64,000 nucleotides of DNA from Littorina saxatilis (Eukaryota > Mollusca > Gastropoda > Littorinimorpha > Littorinidae): NCBI RefSeq assembly GCF_037325665.1, contig NC_090261.1:25122722-25186721 (forward strand). The letters are read 5' to 3'. This document shows positions 10,601-22,600 of the stretch, piece by piece. The notes under the pieces were generated by a model. The model worked only from the letters and a program-made list of their open reading frames with translations, was not told the DNA's origin and did no database searches. Each line of letters opens with the position of its first letter. Position 1 is the first letter of the stretch. A program made the position numbers and the translations under genes.

Positions 10601-13600
10601 GTTTTTACAGCGGTGTCCGAGTTGAGACGGAAGTGTCCCATCTATCTGGGTTGATAATCGGGGATTAATGTAGAATTGTATCCTCTTAGTCAGGTTTGAG
10701 GCACAAAGTGTACGAGGAAAAAACATTCTCTCTCAAGGGTGGAAGTAAAATGTCTGCCAGACTCAACAATTAGATTAGGCAGCCCATGATCACTGTTGTG
10801 ATTGTAGTTGAAGTTCTATCGGATTTGTTGTTGGCTATGTTGTTGAAGACGTATAATTATGTTCTCGAATTTAAGTTGATGTTGTTGTTGTTGTCGTCGT
10901 AGATGAAATCAAGGTTGTAACGTGTCAAATCAATCGTGTTCCACCTACAGTTTATCAGTGTAAAGCTGTTGTTGTTGACATTGTAAAACTTTGTTCTTCG
11001 TTTTCAAGTTGTTGTCAGAGTTATTGTCATCGTTGTAGTCAGTCGGATAAAAACAAATAAAAACTCAAGCCTGAGTCTTTTTTTTGCAACTCCGAACATT
11101 CGGCAGCAGCACACTCTCTCGGCATGATGTCGGGAGCACGCGCGCATCCACAGCTGCAGCAAAGACGCACACCGAGCGTTGCTACTTTCGCTTCTGGATC
11201 CCCCTTGTGACGTCACAGCCAAGGGCTTGCCGCCGCGGGGAATTTGAAGTCTCGCGTAGCAGACGAATTTGGTCGCTTTTTGAGCATGCATTTTGTGTAA
11301 AATTAGACTGCAACACAAAACCTGAGATTTACTGATCGGATTTTGCATCTGTAGATGCTTACCTATATCATTAAATCAACCCCAACTGCTTTATCTTACC
11401 TTAAAAAGAGCCTGTTATGGTCCTTTAAGATACTGTCTTCTGGTTCTTTGTAAACATAAGTGTTCAAGAAAGAAAGGTGCAGGCTGATATTCAATTGAAG
11501 TGTAATTGTTGTTTTTTGTTCATTTAGGTTTATCTTGTTGACTACGGCCTGGCATACCGTTTTCTGGTGGATGATGTCCACAAGGAATACAAAGAGGATC
11601 CTAAACGAGCACACGATGGGACAGCTGAGTACACAAGCCGTGACGCTCACAACGGAGTGTGTGAGTCACATCTTATCCATAACATCTGTCAATACTTCCA
11701 GTAATAAAATGAGACAGGCAGAAACCACGCTAGTCTATGTTGCATTTACTCTTTATTACTAAGTCAGTTTGATGTCATTGAATGCTTTTGTGTGTGTGTT
11801 AGTTTGTTGTTCTATCATAGTTTTGTTTTAAAGGAAAGTGGTTGTCAATATGTAAATGTGTACAATTAAATCATCTGTTGTATTTGATCAGATCCTGCAA
11901 GAAGAGGGGACCTTGAGATTCTCGGCTACTGTATGTTGGAGTGGTTGGCTGGCAAGCTGCCTTGGAGTAATGACCTCAACAACAAAGACAGAGTGCGAGA
12001 TCTAAAAATGCAGTAAGTACGGATGCCTTTCTGATGTTGCAGAATTTTATTTCAAATTGATTATATTGACAAGCCTCCCACAGACGCTCCACCTGGAGGT
12101 TCCTGGGACCACAACTTTACCTTGGACCCCCTTTGTGGAATTTTCAAGGGTCCAACACATGATCAACAGATGATACGACACATGATCTTTGAAGTGTTCA
12201 TTTCAACGTAATGCCGTCATTTCTCTCTCTTTTTGTTTTTTTATTTTTCTTTGTTTTACATTTGTGACGATCTTAATCTTGTAAGTTAGTGGAAATGATT
12301 TTGTCTGTGTTTTTCTGGTGGAATTTTGTTGAATCTACAGACCTGTCCTTTTTCTGTACACCACAGGTACATGAATGATGTGCCAGGACTGATGAAGGCT
12401 TGCTTTGGCTCTGGAAAATGCCCAGGTGAGACAGATGCACCTTGTTTGTGTATACTACTCCTGCTGTTCCAGCAAGTTTGTTCTAACTGTCTAGCCAGCT
12501 AACTTGACATCCTGTAGTTTGGAATCATGTTTCAACCTGTATGTGTTTACATTTCAGAGGGTGTAAAGAAGTACCTGAGTAATGTCAGCAAGCTTGCCTA
12601 TGACAAAAAACCTGATTACAACCAGCTGCGCCAGTTGCTGTGTTCAGGTGCTCAGAACGAGTGGACCTTGGGATTATCAGAGGGAGCAAAGGTAGGCAAA
12701 GCTATGCCAGTCCTTAAAACACGGGCAGAAGTCTATAAGGAGCATGTGCTTTTGTGTTGGCAAATCATTTCAACCTGCTTTCAGGCAACAAACGTACTCT
12801 GCTCCAACATTTTCTTAAATATCTCGGATAAGAATGCTTTACTATGTTACAGAGTTTGCACAACCAGCCAGTTTTCATACAGTTTAGTTACTGTCCTATG
12901 CGCTTACATAACGTTATGTCTCCATATTTAAAAGATCATATGCAGGGGCGAAGTCTTTACCTTGTGACGTCACAGATTTATATCACGCGTACCAAAAATA
13001 GCAAAACATGTGGCAATTTGGAGAAAGCATGCTGTGTCAGCTGTATGTTTCTCACATATGAAGAAAGAAATGGACCAGCGTTTAGCACCAGGGTATTCCT
13101 GCGGTGTTGGGTGTCCTGTCATTAATTAGAGAAGACATTTCGGCATGATTTGTCTGTTTATGTTCACTCTGGCTGGATTGTCTTGTTGTAATCAAGAAAC
13201 CTTCTTCTCCAAGTACAGTGGGCAGTTCCAACCAGGACATCTGTGTAACATGGACCAGTACTTAAAGTACTTTCCTAACTCTGGATTAAATTACATATCT
13301 TACCCAACTCACATATAGCAATTAACCCATAGTTCAGTGCTGATACTGCTGTACGCGTCCCCTTAGCAACAAGGAAGACGCCTCTAAAAAAGAGTGACCG
13401 AGACCCGTAAGGGTATCCAGGCCAGCCCGTAAGGGAGGCTGCCTTCCATATGCGCGCGCATATGCCGCCATCTTGTCATTCTACTCTCAGCGCTCAGTGG
13501 AGCTGGTCGCTTTTGGTACGCTCCGGCTGTGTTTCAGCCTACTTGCTTGGTCTTCCAGACCTGGTTTGTGTTCCCCTTGGTGTCTTCTTGTCTCCGGACT

Positions 13601-16600
13601 TCGCATTTGCTGTTGAGGTGAGATCTTTCCAATTTTTTACCTGAATTTTGGCGACATTGTTGGCTTGTTTTCGGACTTAAAAAATTTTTTCCAAATTTGT
13701 TTGTGAGTTGTTTTCATCATGGCCGACAATGCGGACGGGAAGAGGTCAACACCTAAACATGTAGCTGCTTTGCCCTCTCCCGTTAGGAAAAGCTCTAGAA
13801 GATCTAAATCGCACAGCGATACGCCCGTGTTTCTTTCGGGTTCGGAATCCAAAAAGTGTAGTGATGTTGTTGTTGACGGGCCCGGAGTTTCCGGTTCGTT
13901 GGCTAAACCTACTGAGAAGCCCGTGCTCGGGGTTAAGCATGTTGTAGGGGATGTCTCGCCTGTAGGTTCTGGGCTTGCATCCGTGGATTTTGCTTCTTTG
14001 CTTTTGACATTAAGCTCACAGGTTTCGGCTTTAGCGGCTGAAGTTTCGTCAACTAAGGCGGAGCTACGTGCGCTGCCGGCAGGTGTCGGGGGCGCGTCGT
14101 CGCTGGCCAGTGTCCGTTTGCCTCCCTCTGCTACTGTTACGAGGGCGGACGTGCATGCGTCTCAGGATGGGATCTCTCAGGCTCCTGTTGGGTCTCCGGC
14201 CGGTGTCCGGTCTTCCTCACAAGGTATGTGGACTACACGAGTAGCTGGGTTTTCCAGTGAAAGTGTAGAGCGTTGTCTTGAGAAAGTAGCCTCTGGTCAA
14301 AGCCCAGGCGAAAGCTCTGAAACATCGGCTGATATCCACCGCTTAGTCGGGGTGTCAGTGGGTGCGAAGGGCCCTGACAAGCGAACAGATGTTCCTATGC
14401 TTCCCGCCTCGTCAGTAGACTGTGGCCAGGTTGAAAGGCATCTGCTTCCGCCCAGGGGGCAGGAAGTTGGTGGTAGTATGGCTGGTTCTGGACTTGACTC
14501 TGTTAGTCAGTACGGGGACCAGCCTCCGGAGTGCATGGAAGGGCACGAAGGCTACCTGGATGACGGTGCCGCCTCTCAGGCTGAAGGTGCTGGATTCTTT
14601 TTGCCACGAAGGCTGCCAGATGCGGTGGCTCTGGCGGCTGGAGTGGCTGCGAAATATCTCGAGGAGGAGGTGGCGGTGAACAAATCTCAGTTCGTCCATC
14701 CTCCTTCTGCCTTAGGGGATTTCAGGAGTGCTAAGGAACCGAAAAGTTCGTTCCGATTCCGGGAGTCCCCCTCTGTGGCGGTCGAGATGTCGAAGATTTT
14801 CGCGAGCAGTCGTGCTATGTCCGATGCCTTTCCGCTGTTGTCACAGCATGGGGAGGCTCCGGAGGTGGTGGGCCCTTGGTTGGCTAAAGCGGGACAACAT
14901 GTTCCTTGTTCTGCGCTCTCAAAGAGCTCTAAACTGTTGGTTCGTCCCGTCACTTTACTTGACTCTTTTGCTTTGCCGAAAGCAGTTCTACCGGTGACTC
15001 CGGAACTGCTTTCTTTGCGGAAGGATGGGTATGCCAGGGATAGAGCAGTCCCTTACTCGGAGTCTGCTCTTCTTGCTTTGGAGGAGACGGGTAGATCTTT
15101 GCTCGAGTTGGCTTCCGTCTCTAGTTCTCTGCAACGCTCTTTGTCTAGGTCTATCGCTTCATCGTTAGACCCGTTTGAGTTCTGTTACGACGCCTCCCAG
15201 GAGGATGTGACGACTCTGTTGGCGACGCTTGCCAGGGTCTCTCAGGAACAATTGAGCTTGTCAGCCAGGCTTTATGCGCATGCTGTGCATTCCCGCAGAT
15301 CTGCCTTTTTGGCAGGTTCAAAGATCCGAGACAGGGGTACCATTGACAAACTTAAGGTATCTCCTTTTACGGAAGGGTCGCTGCTGGGTGCTTTCTCTTT
15401 GGACGCTTTGCAGAAGGAAACCCAGGACGCTAGGGATCTGGCTATTGCAAGGATTGCTCACCACGGCTTTCAAAAGGTTCAGAGCAAGCCTACCTCTCAG
15501 AATAAGGCTCAGCCTTCTTCGTCTGGGGGGGGCAAGATGCAAAATCAGTCCACCTCTTTTCGGGGTAGGGGGCGAGGCGCGCCCTACCAGAAGAGAGGCT
15601 CCTTTGGGGGTTCTCGGGGGTCGGGGCACAAGCCTCACCCCCAATGAGGGTCTCCCGAGCCACTATTCCCAGTAACCCCCGCCTTGGTGGCGGCGGGTGG
15701 CCCCTCCAGGGTCTTGGCCGCCTGGACACGCCTGGTGTCCAGCCGGTGGATTTTGGGAATAGTGCGTTCGGGATTCCGTCTCCTCTGGGCAGAGGGGAAG
15801 GCACCTCTGTCCAGGATACCTCCGCCTTTCAGATACCCTGTAGACCCGGAAGCCAAGTCAGCCGTTCATGCGGAGGTGGCTTCCCTACTCCTGAAGGGTG
15901 CGATAGAGGAAGTTCGAGATCGAGAGTCCCTCGGCTTTTACGGCAGGCTGTTCGTGGTGCCCAAAGCCTCAGGGGCATGGAGGCCTGTTTTGGACCTGTC
16001 CACCCTGAACAAATACCTACGGGTAGTCAAGTTTGTCATGGAGACTCCTCTCTCTGTAAGGGAAGCTCTGCGTCCGGGAGATTGGGCCACGTCGGTGGAT
16101 CTCACCGACGCATATTTCCATGTGCTCATGCATGTTCAAGACAGGAAATGGCTGCGCTTTCTGTGGGGCGAGAAAGTGTTTCAATTTCGGGCACTCCCCT
16201 TCGGGCTTTCCCTTGCCCCCTGGATCTTCACGCTGGTCGTTCGCCAGCTTTGCTCCCTTGTCAGACAAGAGGGGGTACGCCTACGGGCGTATTTAGACGA
16301 TTGGTTGAATCTGCATCAGGATCAGTACATGTGCAGAACTCATACTGTGAGGGTCCTCGACCTGGCGGCTCAGCTGGGCTTTACAGTCAATCTAGGGAAG
16401 TCAGAGTTAGAACCATCCCAACGCTTCACTTACCTGGGCATGGATTTTGATACGGTGGAGTGGTTAGTCCGCCCCTCTCAAAAGAGGGTGGACAAGCTTC
16501 AGAACTTGGTTCGCTTGTTGAACGGAAAGAATGTGTCCACGGCCCGGGAGTTGTCCTCCCTACTGGGGCAGATGGAATCGATGGCTCCCCTTGTGCCTCT

Positions 16601-19600
16601 AGGCAGGGTCCACAAGAGGCCGTTTCAGGCGGCTTTGAGGAGGCAGTGGGACCAAGCCTCTCAGGGATGGAATGTTCGCATAGGACTGGGGAGTTGGTTC
16701 AGCAACACTACAAGTGTTTGGCTGCTCCCCTGGGTCTCTCAGGGTGTTCCGATCGTTCCTCCGGCGCCGGAGAACATTCTAGTTACAGATGCGTCCATGA
16801 CAGGCTGGGGTGCTCATCTGGCCGATCAGACAGCCTCCGGTCTGTGGGATCTCTCCCTAGCTCCTCAGCACATAAACGTGCTGGAGCTGGAGGCTGTGTC
16901 TCTGGGTTTACGGGCTTTCCTGCCGCTTCTGGGGGGCAGTCATGTCCAAGTCCACACGGACAATACGACTGTGGCCGCTTACATAAATCGGCAGGGGGGC
17001 ACACGCTCGCAGAAGCTGTCGGAGAGCGCTTGCCGTCTGTTGGTTTGGTGCAGCTCGCACAACATACTTCTCTCAGCGAAGTACCTGAAGGGCACGCTCA
17101 ATGTTTTGGCGGATGCCCTCAGTCGGGGGGACAAGGTTCTGCATTCAGAATGGACCCTCTCCCACCAGGCGTTGGACCGTCTTTGGGTTCAAGTAGACAA
17201 GCCTTGCATAGATCTGTTTGCAACGAGATTCTCGACCAGGCTCCCCCTTTTCGTCTCACCGTTCCCGGACCCTCTGGCGTGGGCGGTGAACGCGATGGAT
17301 CTGGATTGGACAAATCTGCCGGCTTACGCTTTTCCTCCGTTTTGCCTGCTAGGGAAGGTGTTAAGAAAGGTGGATCTGGAAAGACCAGCTCTGGTGCTGG
17401 TGGCGCCTCTTTGGCCCAGCCAGCACTGGTTTCCAGACCTTCTGCGGCTGGCAGTGCGCCCACCCATTCCTCTAGGCGTTCGAAGGGGCGACCTGTTACA
17501 GCCCAGGTCAGGGGTCCCGCACGAGAATCCACAAGCGTTGCAGCTTCACGGCTGGATTCTGTCAGAATCGCTCTGCGTCGTGCCGGGGCCTCGGCCACAA
17601 CTCTGAAACTGGTACAGAAAGCACACAGAGACTCTACTAGCTCCGTGTACTCTTCTCATTGGGCTGCATGGGCCAAGTGGTGCACTGAGAATAGGGTTCA
17701 ACATCTTTCCCCAAGGTCCATGGAGGTAGCCAACCACCTTTCTTGGTTGGCTAGTAGGGGGGTCTCTCCTTCTTCACTGCGAGTTAGAAGGTCTGCGATT
17801 TCTTCCACTCTTAGACAGCTCGGTCGCAAGATCACTCTTGACGGTGTCATTTCAAGCGTGCTTAAGGGAGCTGCCCTTGACGCGGCTCTCTCAAGATCAC
17901 AGCTCCCTGCCTGGGATCTGTTTGTGGTTCTCCGTTTCCTTGCGTCGGAGGACTTTGAGCCTCTCCGGTTGGCTAGTTTACCTAATTTGACGAGGAAAAC
18001 TTTGTTTTTGGTCTTGCTCGCCACAGCTAGGAGGGGTAGCGAGGTGCACGCTCTTTCTGGTCTCGCTAAAGATATTTCCCTGGAGAGGGATGGCTCCTAC
18101 TCTTTGAAATTTACGTCTAATTTTCTCGCTAAAAATCAAAAGCCCGGTCAGGCTTCGCCTTGCATTCGTATTCCACCCTTGAGCGATATACTCGCTCCTG
18201 GAGACCCCGATCTGTCAAATTGTCCTGTCAGGGCGTTAAGCAGCTACCTGTCTAGGTCTTCGCCGATTCGCTCGGAAACTCAGAGATTATTGTTTATATC
18301 CCTCAACACTGTGCGGGCGAAGGATATCTCGAAGGTCACCTTGACTAAATGGGTTTCACTGACCATTAAGCAAGCATATGGATGGTGGCAACGCCAGTCT
18401 GGCGAGGTCAGGGCGGTGCTTCCGCTTACGTCAGCCAGGACTCACGAAGCGAGGGCTTGGGCGTCTTCTGTGGCCGTGCTTCGCTCAGGGCGCCTATCAG
18501 AGGTCCTGGCGGCGGCTTATTGGAAATCTGAGGACGTGTTCATCAATTTTTATTTGAGAGACATTGCGGCAAGGCGGCAAGATGGCAGTGCGGCTTTGCC
18601 GGCTCTCGTGGCTGCAGGGCAGGTCCTGCGGTCTTAAGTTGGTAAGTACCCTCCTCCTATAGTAGCAATCTGCTATATGTGAGTTGGGTAAGATATGTAA
18701 TTTAATTAAAAATTTTAGTAATAAATTTTCATTTGATTAATATACTTACCCAACTCACATCGTTTATTCCCTCCCGCCTCCCCGCTGTGGGGGGTATGGG
18801 GGTCTAAAAAAGTAGTGAGTTGGGCTTCGTGTAGAATGACAAGATGGCGGCATATGCGCGCGCATATGGAAGGCAGCCTCCCTTACGGGCTGGCCTGGAT
18901 ACCCTTACGGGTCTCGGTCACTCTTTTTTAGAGGCGTCTTCCTTGTTGCTAAGGGGACGCGTACAGCGGTATCAGCACTGAACTATGGGTTAATTGCTAT
19001 ATGTGAGTTGGGTAAGTATATTAATCAAATGAAAATTTATTACTAAAATTTTTAAATTTCTGCTGTTTGGCAATTGGTCTGTACCTAACCACCTCTGACG
19101 ATGTGTTGTCACACATCATGACATGCTCTTCAAAATTAAAACTGACACGCCCTTCTGCAGAGAAGTGCCCTTTGCTACGACTCCAGTTTCAGCATCACCT
19201 CCATGACCAGTTGATACACACATCTGCGCCATGACTGGACTACACTCCCTAAAGATAGGTCAATTACCCATGTCAATCTGAATACAAGTCGACAGAAATG
19301 GAAGAATCCTGGATATGCAAAGGAGCTTCTTCAGTTCATATTTCAAGAGTTGAAGCTGCAAAGAGGTTATAGGGTGGGGGGTCGGTCCAGCTGCTCAGCA
19401 TTGGTGTGGAAAAAGTAGGACTGGTGCTTTGATATCATCACCTGCACATTTTGAGATACCCTCCCCACCTCGTTGTACTTGGTTTCCTTGCCTTTTCTTT
19501 TTGTTGGTCACTGTGATGGATTTGTTGAAATATTCCGCAAAAAAATATGCTAATATTTTCCTCCTCTTTATTTGACGCCTGTCCCACTCAATAAGTCGGA

Positions 19601-22600
19601 GTGAAGCAGAAACTGTTAGTGTTACAAGCGTTCTGTTCATTGACGTTGTGACGTATGAGACTTTTTGTGTGTGTTATGAGTTGATTTATTCTTTTATTGA
19701 TGTTTAAACAAAAACATTCTGTCAGATCAGCCAAAGTACCAGGAGTTGGGTTCTAGTTTAGCCGTTTTACCAGACATCTCTGTCTCTGTTTTTGTTTGTT
19801 ATTCTCTGTGACTGTATTCTGAGACGCTAACGTTAAACTGAAAGTTCAATCATATAAGAGTGAATGTAAACAAGATAAACAATGTGCAAGATATACAAAT
19901 AAATCAGAAACAAAAATATGCAAGAAACTAAAGAAGCTGTTATAAGAAGTAATGCTGCTTGCGCAGACAGAAAACTAGAGCGAGGAAACCTCAGCGACCT
20001 CAGTGCACTTTGCTGACACCTCTTTCTCGCCTGTGACTGACCTAACTTCAACACAGGAGCAACTGTTTGCTTGTGCCCAGAGTTCTTTGGACAATTTCTG
20101 TGATTGTATTATCATCATGCAGTTTCTTGTAGATGTGTGTTTGTTCGTACCAACCCAAAGATGCGAGGGCTTCTTGCTTTCGCAACCTATGAGTTTGACG
20201 ATGAACATAAAATATAATGACCAAGTTCACCCTACCTTCGGACCAATTATTTAGAGAACTGTCGAATCGGAATGGCACATTCCAATTTTGTGTCTGGGAT
20301 TAGATAAAACCAATACTAATGTGTCGTTGATGCTGCTTATATTGTGGAAACTTGGGGAGGACTACATCAGTGAGATGTTCTATGTGAGGTGTTCTCTGTT
20401 TACAAATACTGTGTAGAGAGAAAAACCTAAATCAAAGACATAACCAAGTACCGTGACACTGGTAGCATTGATATTTTGACGGATGCTCGGCACGCCACGC
20501 CACAAGAAAGCTTTTCTAGGTACAGTGACATTGTCTGCATTGGTTCGCAGTCACGTAAATTGCTAAAGGTTGAGATTGCATCCACAGCTGACGACCTGTG
20601 TGCCCAGAGGCATGAACTGATATTTACACAGGGTCTCGACCAGTACCTGGAGCATCAGGACGGGGGGAGTGTACACAATGACGTACACTGTCATGACAGG
20701 AATGGGAGTGTTAACAAGTGGCTGAGAGAAACGAGACATGGAACTGACATTACCAACAACACACCATGCTCCAGTCCAATGACAAGATAACAGACGGCAA
20801 CCTGTCATATGATGCCTATAGAATGCACACCAACATAGATCCCAAAACAGCTGCATAAATCATCTGCAAAATTGCTTCACCCCTGGCCTTTGTGCTGAGA
20901 GTTGAGTTTGCATCATTTGAGCAGATGAAATCTAATGGGAACTGAAAAGGAGACATTGGGATTCTGTTTGGAATACAAAGGGCTAATAGTTGAGAATAAA
21001 AAGGAATTGAAACATATAGCACCTGGAAGGAAAACGCTTGTTTAAAAAAAAAAAGATCGCCGAGGGATGTTCTGAAGCTGGTTATATCGGTGTAGTTGTG
21101 ATCATGTCTGCTGCATCTTGTACTGCATGTGTGCATGTGGCTATGCCAAAAGACAGATTTCTGGAAATTTGGTAGTGAAAAAAAGGTTTAAACTACATTT
21201 ACCAAATAGTGTTGGTAGCTTAGACATTTTATTCTTTTATTCTTTGTATCTTGCATGCACCCATGTTACCATGACCAGCTAGAAGTGTCTACAGTTTATT
21301 TTGTTCTTTCTAATGGGTTTAATTTAACTCTGTGTTTCATGATTTGTTAGGGTACAAAACGGAAGAATGAGTCAGAAGATCTGGTGTCACCAAAGGCACA
21401 GAAAGTCAGAGGACGTTCTGCTCCCTCACCATCCCAAAAGCCTGCTGGCCCTAAAGGAAGTGCAGCAAAGGTAAGCCACTCATCATTAATATATTAAACC
21501 AGATGCCTTTGCTAAAAGAAAAGATATGAACAACAATGGCATAAACTCCTCTTAGTGTCGCGCAGGCATGAGATTTTTCCGCCAGTCATATTCGGCATTA
21601 TTAGTGCTGCAGACATCGCTCTTGAAATCCTCAGATCGCAAGATTTTGTGTAATGATTTCAAAAAGTTTCCGGGGTGGGAGGGGTGGTACTTCCTTTCAC
21701 TTTTAGGCTTCTTTACAATTTTATGACCATGGCTGGTCCTGATTAAATTACATATTCTTACCCAACTGACATAGATAGCAATAACTTCGTTTGGTTGCTA
21801 AGACATTGAAGCACTCTTACATGGTAACATGGGGAGATAACTCTAAAACAAAAACTACAGGCCATATAAAGCATGGTCCGTAGTGGTTATCTCCCCTACC
21901 GGTGTACCGCGCATGCGCAGGATGTATACCGGTGACACTCATTCCTTTTCCTTCAACGCACGGCGCTGGACGTGTTTTGAAGTGCTCTGGCTTTTCTTTA
22001 GCCATTGGCCTTTCCTTGTGTGAAGGCCATCGAATCTCGGTAACGTTGTTTCATCCTTCTTCCTTTCTTCAGGAATTAGTGAGAGCTTTTATTTTTCTTG
22101 TTGCAAGAATTTTTCTTAACGAGTTTGAACGTTTTGCATCTTGTTGTTAGTACATTTGTGAATTCAAAATAGCTGACAAACAGAAAGATAAGGATAAATC
22201 TCGGAGTTCTGCCAAGCAGGCTAGCTCTTCAGGTTCGCATTCAGGCAAAGCGGTTAAAACTAAAGCTAAGGCGGCTACGGCCACTACTACTCGCAGCTCT
22301 CAGAGATCGAAAAATTCTCTTCGTGAGAATTCGTCCGTAGTGAACGTTTTTAACCCGGAGACTCAAGAATCCTTTTTTGTCTCTATTGCTGGCAAACCTA
22401 CCTCAACTGACAAATCATTTTCGGAGAAGGTTCTGGCTCCTCAAGCCGAGCAAACTTTGAGCAAGGCTGATTTACTGGCCATTTTGTCTTCTTTTAAGAC
22501 TGAGGTACATGACATGTTAGCGACGGAGAGGCAGATAGCTTTGTCCGCTTCACTGCCCCTCCCGTCAGGAGTTGGAAACTCAAAGTCTCTCTCGCGGGTT

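Larger units (their letters stand above)
7892..11424. mobile_element. TTAA-flanked inverted-repeat transposon filling a VRK1 intron
   Basis: The left end reads AGGACCCCAACAGGCTATTT from 7892. The right end, reverse-complemented from 11424, reads AGGACCATAACAGGCTCTTT. Both ends are bordered by TTAA (7888-7891 and 11425-11428), the duplication produced by Kolobok- and piggyBac-type elements. No transposase was recognised. The 3.5-kb body contains a second inverted-repeat element with an 18-bp satellite (8235-9983) and a 503-bp tandem duplication (10032-11034). It takes up all but about 320 bp of the intron 7668-11527. Confidence 0.65.
13285..19058 (+). mobile_element. DIRS-type retrotransposon, copy 2 (looks whole)
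   Basis: The left inverted terminal repeat is 13285-13484 and the right one is 18831-19026, extending to about 19058. An internal region (18664-18762) repeats both ends in junction order, as in DIRS1-like elements that replicate through a circle. Three long open frames follow in order: gag-like (13719-15647), reverse transcriptase/RNase H (15684-17606) and tyrosine recombinase (within 16460-18637, overlapping the previous frame, as DIRS elements do). The two terminal repeats differ at only about one position in 200, so it is young. It has no integrase or aspartic protease, unlike LTR retrotransposons. It lies in sense inside a VRK1 intron. Confidence 0.92.

Noticed and set aside
13746-17598. 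Minus-strand open frames across DIRS copy 2
   Set aside because: Shadows of the strong + strand gag, RT/RNase H and recombinase frames.
13285-19058. Ty3/gypsy or retrovirus assignment for the RT-bearing elements
   Set aside because: No integrase, protease or direct LTRs; inverted ends, an internal end-repeat region and a tyrosine recombinase fit DIRS.
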